From a virus: 27,056 bases of DNA. The notes under the pieces were generated by a model. It did no database searches. It was not told where the DNA came from and saw only the letters and a program-made list of their open reading frames with translations. The stretch lies in IMG/VR virus record IMGVR_UViG_3300023281_001076, positions 1 to 27,056 of that record, one strand, 5' to 3'. This document shows positions 22,994 to 27,056 of the stretch, one piece after another (the first letter of the stretch is position 1; every line of letters begins with the position of its first letter). Made by a program: the position numbers and the translations under genes.

Positions 22994-23737
22994 ATGTCTA
23001 AACGTATCCAACTTAAATTTAAGAAAATGTTAAAGAAAGCAGAGTTTGTACATGCTGATTTAGAGTATCACGAAGAGTTAGTATTTGAAGCCAAAGCAGA
23101 TTTTAATGAAGCATTCCAAGACAGAATAGATAATATGTCTAGGCGCGAAAGAAAGTATTGGACGCGGAATCTTCACACTTTAAATGATGAAAGAGCAAAG
23201 CAACTTCTACAACAAGCAGAAGAAGAAAAGCAGAAAAGAATAGATGCTGAGACCGACGAGGATCAGACCGGTATTGTTAAGAATAAAGAAGTTCTTATGG
23301 ACGCTGGGACAGGCGAAGAGTTTTATCTTAATCCAGACGAGGTAGATACACCTGACGATGATAAGTCAGGTGTGATCAAAAAGCTTTATCGCAAGATTGC
23401 TAGTGAAACACATCCGGATAAGTTAGTTGCTTCCGGGTTCTCTCAAAGAGAAGTAGAGAGAAAAGAACAAATATTTATGAAAGCAAAGGAAGCATACGAA
23501 CGAGAGAACTGGTATATGATTTATTCAATCGCGATCGACCTTGGAATATCCCCTGGTGATATTGATGAGAAGCATATAGATTGGATTGAGGAAGATGTTA
23601 AACTTACAATGGGTCGTATCTCTCGGATCGGTCAATTATTTGTTTGGGTATGGTATACCTCTACTGACGAACAAAAAGAAAAGGTTATGGACCAATACTT
23701 TAAACAAGTGTATAAGTGGGAAGGAAAAGATTTTTAG
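22994..23737 (+). CDS. J-domain (DnaJ-like) protein
   Basis: A 247-residue protein, the only plus-strand gene. Near residue 125 begins a J-domain: helix II 'SGVIKKLYRKIASET', then the invariant 'HPD' (140-142), then helix III with 'QIFMKAKEAYERENWYMIY'. The HPD loop stimulates the ATPase of Hsp70 (DnaK) and recruits it to substrates (family knowledge). The N-terminal 120 residues are highly charged and probably coiled coil, with an acidic linker. It lacks the Gly/Phe, zinc and C-terminal domains of full DnaJ, so it is a type III protein with its own target, possibly virion assembly or replication proteins (inference). The ribosome site is weak. It faces away from the membrane genes and converges with the nuclease-ATPase gene. 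Confidence 0.87.
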   Translation: MSKRIQLKFKKMLKKAEFVHADLEYHEELVFEAKADFNEAFQDRIDNMSRRERKYWTRNLHTLNDERAKQLLQQAEEEKQKRIDAETDEDQTGIVKNKEVLMDAGTGEEFYLNPDEVDTPDDDKSGVIKKLYRKIASETHPDKLVASGFSQREVERKEQIFMKAKEAYERENWYMIYSIAIDLGISPGDIDEKHIDWIEEDVKLTMGRISRIGQLFVWVWYTSTDEQKEKVMDQYFKQVYKWEGKDF

Positions 23738-23750
23738 TTCCTTTCCTTCC
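23719..23750. terminator. Possible bidirectional terminator between converging genes
   Basis: GGAAGGAAA (23719-23727) and TTTCCTTCC (23742-23750) form a 9-bp stem with a 14-base loop, spanning the stop of the J-domain gene and followed on the plus strand by TTCTTTACT. It lies in a 17-base gap between converging genes. The stem is AT-rich and the U-tract poor, so function is uncertain. Confidence 0.35.
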
Positions 23751-23754
23751 TTCT

Positions 23755-26700
23755 TTACTGACTTATCTGCGCGTATCCATCTTTCTTATCTATTGTAATC
23801 TCCATATCAACGATATCTTTTAGAGAATCCAAGTGAGAAATAAGAATAACTGTCTTAAAGTAAGTCTTAACTAAGTCAAGCATTCGTATAAAGCCTTCCA
23901 TATTTTCAGCATCCAAAGATGTTCCTGGCTCATCTAGAATAAATATATTACCTTTTGGTAGCGAAGACACTGATAGTAGAGCCAAACGAATGCCCATTGA
24001 AGCAAGCGTTTTCTCAGCCCCTGATCCCATCTCAATGGGTCGGGCTTCGTAGTTAGGGTGTTTAATAAGAACATCTAGTTTGTTTCCATCCTCTTGAAAA
24101 AATACTTCAAAGTCAACAATGTTAGAAATAGTCTTTGCTATCTCTTCGTTAATCACAGGAAGGCGCCTTTTAATAATATCATATGCGATACCATTAGAAT
24201 GTACACATCGCATATACAAATCATAGGCAGCATACTCGGCACGAATGTTAAGAAGATCTTGCTTCTTTTCCAAAAGAGTCTCTACCTTTTGTTCCAAAGA
24301 ACCAATCGTTCTATTATGAGTATTTAATGTTTCTTCAAAGTCTGAAACCTCTGTTATTACTTTATCGATCTTCTTCTGAACATCATCTCTGGAAGATATA
24401 AGATTTTCAATGTTTTGGATTGCTTCCTTATTATCCTCATACAAAGAGATCTTGTTATTCGTCTCTTCAAGATCGTTGGTTGTTGTTTTGATTTTGGCGA
24501 ACAACTTTTCAATAGATACTTTATTGTCTCGCTTTTCAATCTCAATGTCGTTCTTGGCTATAATCGTTTCGTTATAACTATCAATCAAAGCAACCATAGC
24601 GGCTGAATCAACTGTTACAATCTTCTCTTTATAATCTTTTGCCTCTTCGATCTTCTCGATGATAGTCTTTTCTAGGGTTGGAAGTTCCAATGAGGCGCCG
24701 TGGGCGTCTGCGATAAACTTACAAGATGATACATACGAACTACCACAAGGAACCTCATCAAGCAAAACAAGCTTTTTCGACATTGTTTTATAGTCGTTGT
24801 CCATTAAACGAGCGCGGTTGATTGTATCGTCGTAGCGGCGCTTGAAAATATCATACTGCTTCTTTTCTTCAAGCAACTCTTCGATATTGATTGTTGTCAA
24901 GAAGTCATCATAAGATTGTAGTTTATCGTTGTAATCAACAATCTCTTGTTTGAGTTCGCTGATATTTTCTTTTGTATTCTTTACGTTGTTTGTTAGTTGC
25001 GTTTTTCTTTCTAAAAGCTTTTTTATGTTAAGACGCTCTGCTGGGATAGAATCAATCTGTTCCGAAAGATCTTTGTGCTCTTCCTCATAGGAAGCAACAC
25101 GAGAGCGAAGCATAGAGCACGTAGCCTTATCTACTTCAAGCTTCTTTTGGGCTTCGTCTCTACGAACCTCCGCGTGAGCAATATCATTATCATAATCAAC
25201 ATCACCAACTCGGCGCATAACTGCTTTAAGATCAGAAGAGTCTTCTTTTGCTAACTTAAATTTCTTCTCAAAGATTTCCAAGTCTAAGAACTTCGCAAGA
25301 ATCTCTTTACGCTTTGTTGAACCTTCTTTAATAAAAGATAGTGAATCCAACTGACTCGCCATAGAGGTAAGTAAAAAGTCTTCTATTGTTCCAAACTGTT
25401 TGCGAATGTTCGCATCAGTCTCATTACGAGTAGTTCCATTTAAACTTAAATCTTCGTCCTGTGTAAAGTCCAAGAATGTTCTTGCTTCGTTTGTCTCAAC
25501 ACCTTTAAGGCGCTTTACATACTTTTCAGACTTTCTCTCAATGTTATATACCTTCTCGCCAATCTGCAACTCAATCGTTCCTTTACAGTTCTTTCTGTTT
25601 TGGTTGATAATATTGTAGTTTTTGCGTTCGTTCTTGGAGGTAGTGTTGAACATAGTGTAAAGCATTCCATCAATAACAGATGATTTGCCTGAATAGTTCT
25701 TTCCAAAGATCCCAACAATACCGTTAAGATTTGTAAAGTCAAGTGTGTTGCTCTCGCCATAGTTGAATAAGTTTTCCCATTCAAAGCGATTAATGTTCCA
25801 GTTTACGTTTCTCGCAATGTCTTCGTTCTCTTCAATGTGAGAGTTATACTTGCGATTTAACTCATATACTTTCTGGATTACTTCTTCTGTCGGTTCATAA
25901 TCTTCTAAATACTCTCGTATTAGTCTTTCCTGAACAGCGATGTCTCGTAAGTTCTCAACTTTAAAGTTCTTTCCAAGACTAATCTCGCCTCTTTCGCCGG
26001 CTGCTCTATTCAAAAATGAGATTGATTCAGGCTTATAGCGAGACTTTGCGACCTCTACTGCCTTGCGCATTATATCAAGAGGCAAGTTATTATTACTTAC
26101 AAGACGTAAGCGAGCACCGGTAGGGATATTGGTGCCTTTGGGCATACGACCCTTTGGTGTAAGTTCAATAGTAACAAAAGGCTTCGGGTTCAGTAGAATA
26201 TGATGCTTAACAGTAAAGGTGTTCTTATCTTCAATATCCCAAATCAAGAATCCCTTATCGTTTGTTTCGCCGTGGTTCTGTTGGACGGTGCTTCCTGCGT
26301 AACGAACGCGTCCTTCTGTATCTAGGATTTGATTTGTCTTGTGAATATCTCCAAGCAACGCGTAATCGTGACCAGCAAAGACACCGATGTCGTGATCACC
26401 GTGATCCATTACCCAACCAACGTCTGTTGAAACACCACCAATAGCACCGTGATATAAAGCAATATTGATGCGTGTTGGATCGCTTGGAGCAACCCAGTTG
26501 TCTTCATCAAATACAGATAGGACATTGAGCGCGAGGTCGGGCTCTACAACTGTTTCACCAGCATCTTTGAGTAGGTGGAGGTTTGGGAGATTTAAAGCGC
26601 TTACAATGGGCGACAGAGCGTCCTGTCGGCTACTGTTCTTTAAGTTCCCGTCGTGGTTTCCAAGCAGAATATAAGTCGGCGCAATATTAGCAAGGTTCCT

Positions 26701-26898
26701 AAAAAAATCTGAACACAACTCAACGAACTCCGGGGAGATCTGTGTCTTTGTATGAGCAATGTCGCCACAGTGAACAATGTAATCTACGTTCTCTTTACGA
26801 AGAGTGTCGTAAAGTTGCTCAAATACCTTTTTATATTCGTAGTGATATTTTAGATTCTTGATGTGTGTGTCCGCAATATGTGCGATCTTGTATCCCAT
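23755..26898 (-). CDS. gp47-gp46: Fused gp47-gp46 (SbcD-SbcC / Mre11-Rad50) nuclease-ATPase
   Basis: A 1047-residue single chain joining the two subunits of the DNA-end-processing complex used in recombination-dependent replication and host DNA breakdown. Residues 1 to about 340 are an Mre11/SbcD phosphoesterase: 'ADTH' (Asp10, His12), 'CGDIAH' (Asp46), 'GNHD' (81-83), 'YHG' (His150), 'GHDYALLGDIH' (His177, His186). Residues from about 370 are a Rad50/SbcC ATPase: Walker A 'GIFGKNYSGKSS' (396-407), Q-loop near 516, a long coiled coil (about 560-900) with a cysteine pair at 718 and 726, signature 'GSGAEKTLAS' (about 958-967), Walker B 'IFILDEP' (985-991) and 'SHLD'. In T4 these are separate genes. 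The ATG at 26898 follows AAGGAA; a TTG six codons earlier is less likely. Confidence 0.94.
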   Translation of the reverse strand: MGYKIAHIADTHIKNLKYHYEYKKVFEQLYDTLRKENVDYIVHCGDIAHTKTQISPEFVELCSDFFRNLANIAPTYILLGNHDGNLKNSSRQDALSPIVSALNLPNLHLLKDAGETVVEPDLALNVLSVFDEDNWVAPSDPTRINIALYHGAIGGVSTDVGWVMDHGDHDIGVFAGHDYALLGDIHKTNQILDTEGRVRYAGSTVQQNHGETNDKGFLIWDIEDKNTFTVKHHILLNPKPFVTIELTPKGRMPKGTNIPTGARLRLVSNNNLPLDIMRKAVEVAKSRYKPESISFLNRAAGERGEISLGKNFKVENLRDIAVQERLIREYLEDYEPTEEVIQKVYELNRKYNSHIEENEDIARNVNWNINRFEWENLFNYGESNTLDFTNLNGIVGIFGKNYSGKSSVIDGMLYTMFNTTSKNERKNYNIINQNRKNCKGTIELQIGEKVYNIERKSEKYVKRLKGVETNEARTFLDFTQDEDLSLNGTTRNETDANIRKQFGTIEDFLLTSMASQLDSLSFIKEGSTKRKEILAKFLDLEIFEKKFKLAKEDSSDLKAVMRRVGDVDYDNDIAHAEVRRDEAQKKLEVDKATCSMLRSRVASYEEEHKDLSEQIDSIPAERLNIKKLLERKTQLTNNVKNTKENISELKQEIVDYNDKLQSYDDFLTTINIEELLEEKKQYDIFKRRYDDTINRARLMDNDYKTMSKKLVLLDEVPCGSSYVSSCKFIADAHGASLELPTLEKTIIEKIEEAKDYKEKIVTVDSAAMVALIDSYNETIIAKNDIEIEKRDNKVSIEKLFAKIKTTTNDLEETNNKISLYEDNKEAIQNIENLISSRDDVQKKIDKVITEVSDFEETLNTHNRTIGSLEQKVETLLEKKQDLLNIRAEYAAYDLYMRCVHSNGIAYDIIKRRLPVINEEIAKTISNIVDFEVFFQEDGNKLDVLIKHPNYEARPIEMGSGAEKTLASMGIRLALLSVSSLPKGNIFILDEPGTSLDAENMEGFIRMLDLVKTYFKTVILISHLDSLKDIVDMEITIDKKDGYAQISQ

Positions 26899-26917
26899 TA
26901 TTGATTCCTTTTCCAAT

Positions 26918-26955
26918 AAAAAACTCTACCACCAGTATACACCAGTGGTAGAGTT
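26918..26955 (-). terminator. Intrinsic terminator upstream of the nuclease-ATPase gene
   Basis: In minus-strand RNA, AACUCUACCAC and GUGGUAGAGUU form a perfect 11-bp stem with a 12-base loop, followed directly by UUUU, with the last stem bases also U. It would end transcription of a gene beyond the right edge, just before the nuclease-ATPase start, so that gene needs its own promoter or read-through. Confidence 0.8.
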
Positions 26956-27056
26956 AGTCAAGGATTATTTTATTTATCTTACTTGTAAAAACTTGTTTAT
27001 CGTATCACTTCAACCTTGATTCTTGATCCTGGCCCAGTTCTTCACTAAATGCCTCT
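26956..27056. other. Right-edge sequence, possible end of an upstream minus-strand gene
   Basis: Only 101 bases lie here. On the minus strand a frame open from the edge reads EAFSEELGQDQESRLK and then stops, which could be the C-terminus of the next gene and would fit the terminator just after it. It is too short to identify. Confidence 0.25.

Noticed and set aside
26990-27056. A possible frameshift at the right edge giving an end GPGSRIKVEVIR
   Set aside because: This plausible-looking C-terminus lies in a different frame from the one open at the edge and is preceded by two stops; the segment is too short to argue for a frameshift.

Overview
The window is a piece of a T4-like myovirus (contractile-tailed phage) genome, AT-leaning and tightly packed. 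It carries recognisable relatives of the T4 tail sheath (gp18), sheath-completion protein (gp15), neck protein (gp14), major capsid protein (gp23), scaffold (gp22), prohead protease (gp21), portal (gp20), large terminase (gp17) and the gp46/gp47 recombination nuclease. Sequence style, a phage-encoded bS21 ribosomal protein and the modular fibres suggest a distant, probably marine, T4 relative. Most translation starts have Shine-Dalgarno sequences (AGGAG/AGGAGG), which fits a proteobacterial-type host. The exact host cannot be read from the window.

All genes but one run on the minus strand, so the reading order is from high to low coordinates. (1) 26.9-23.8 kb: one large gene in which a gp47/SbcD nuclease and a gp46/SbcC ATPase are fused, bounded upstream by an intrinsic terminator. 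(2) 23.0-23.7 kb: the only plus-strand gene, a J-domain protein. (3) 22.96-21.9 kb: three overlapping small membrane-protein genes resembling a holin plus spanin-like proteins. (4) 21.9-15.2 kb: a zinc-ribbon protein, an unknown, large terminase, portal, three conserved but unassigned probable head-core genes, a small membrane protein and a 16-codon mini-ORF ending at a hairpin. (5) 15.2-13.4 kb: prohead protease, an unknown, bS21 and a gp14-like neck protein. (6) 13.4-5.9 kb: an accessory block of adhesin or fibre-like genes. It begins with a second gp14-like copy fused to a fibre, followed by a large repeat protein, a fibre with 53-residue repeats, a pair of tandem paralogues and two small unknowns. 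(7) 5.7-1 kb: scaffold, major capsid protein, terminator, a probable neck/adaptor protein, gp15-like protein and the start of the tail sheath gene, which runs off the left edge.

Together the genes cover head assembly (protease, scaffold, capsid, portal), DNA packaging (terminase), the neck and tail start, lysis and recombination. The most notable points are the neck-domain/fibre fusion next to its stand-alone paralogue (a candidate neck fibre playing the part of T4 whiskers), the single-chain SbcD-SbcC fusion, viral bS21 and J-domain genes, a recurring CTATTTA word before several minus-strand genes (a candidate phage promoter), and a leader before the large repeat-protein gene that can pair with its own Shine-Dalgarno sequence. 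No tRNA, CRISPR array, insertion sequence or integrase was seen. No gap longer than about 160 bases lacks a gene.
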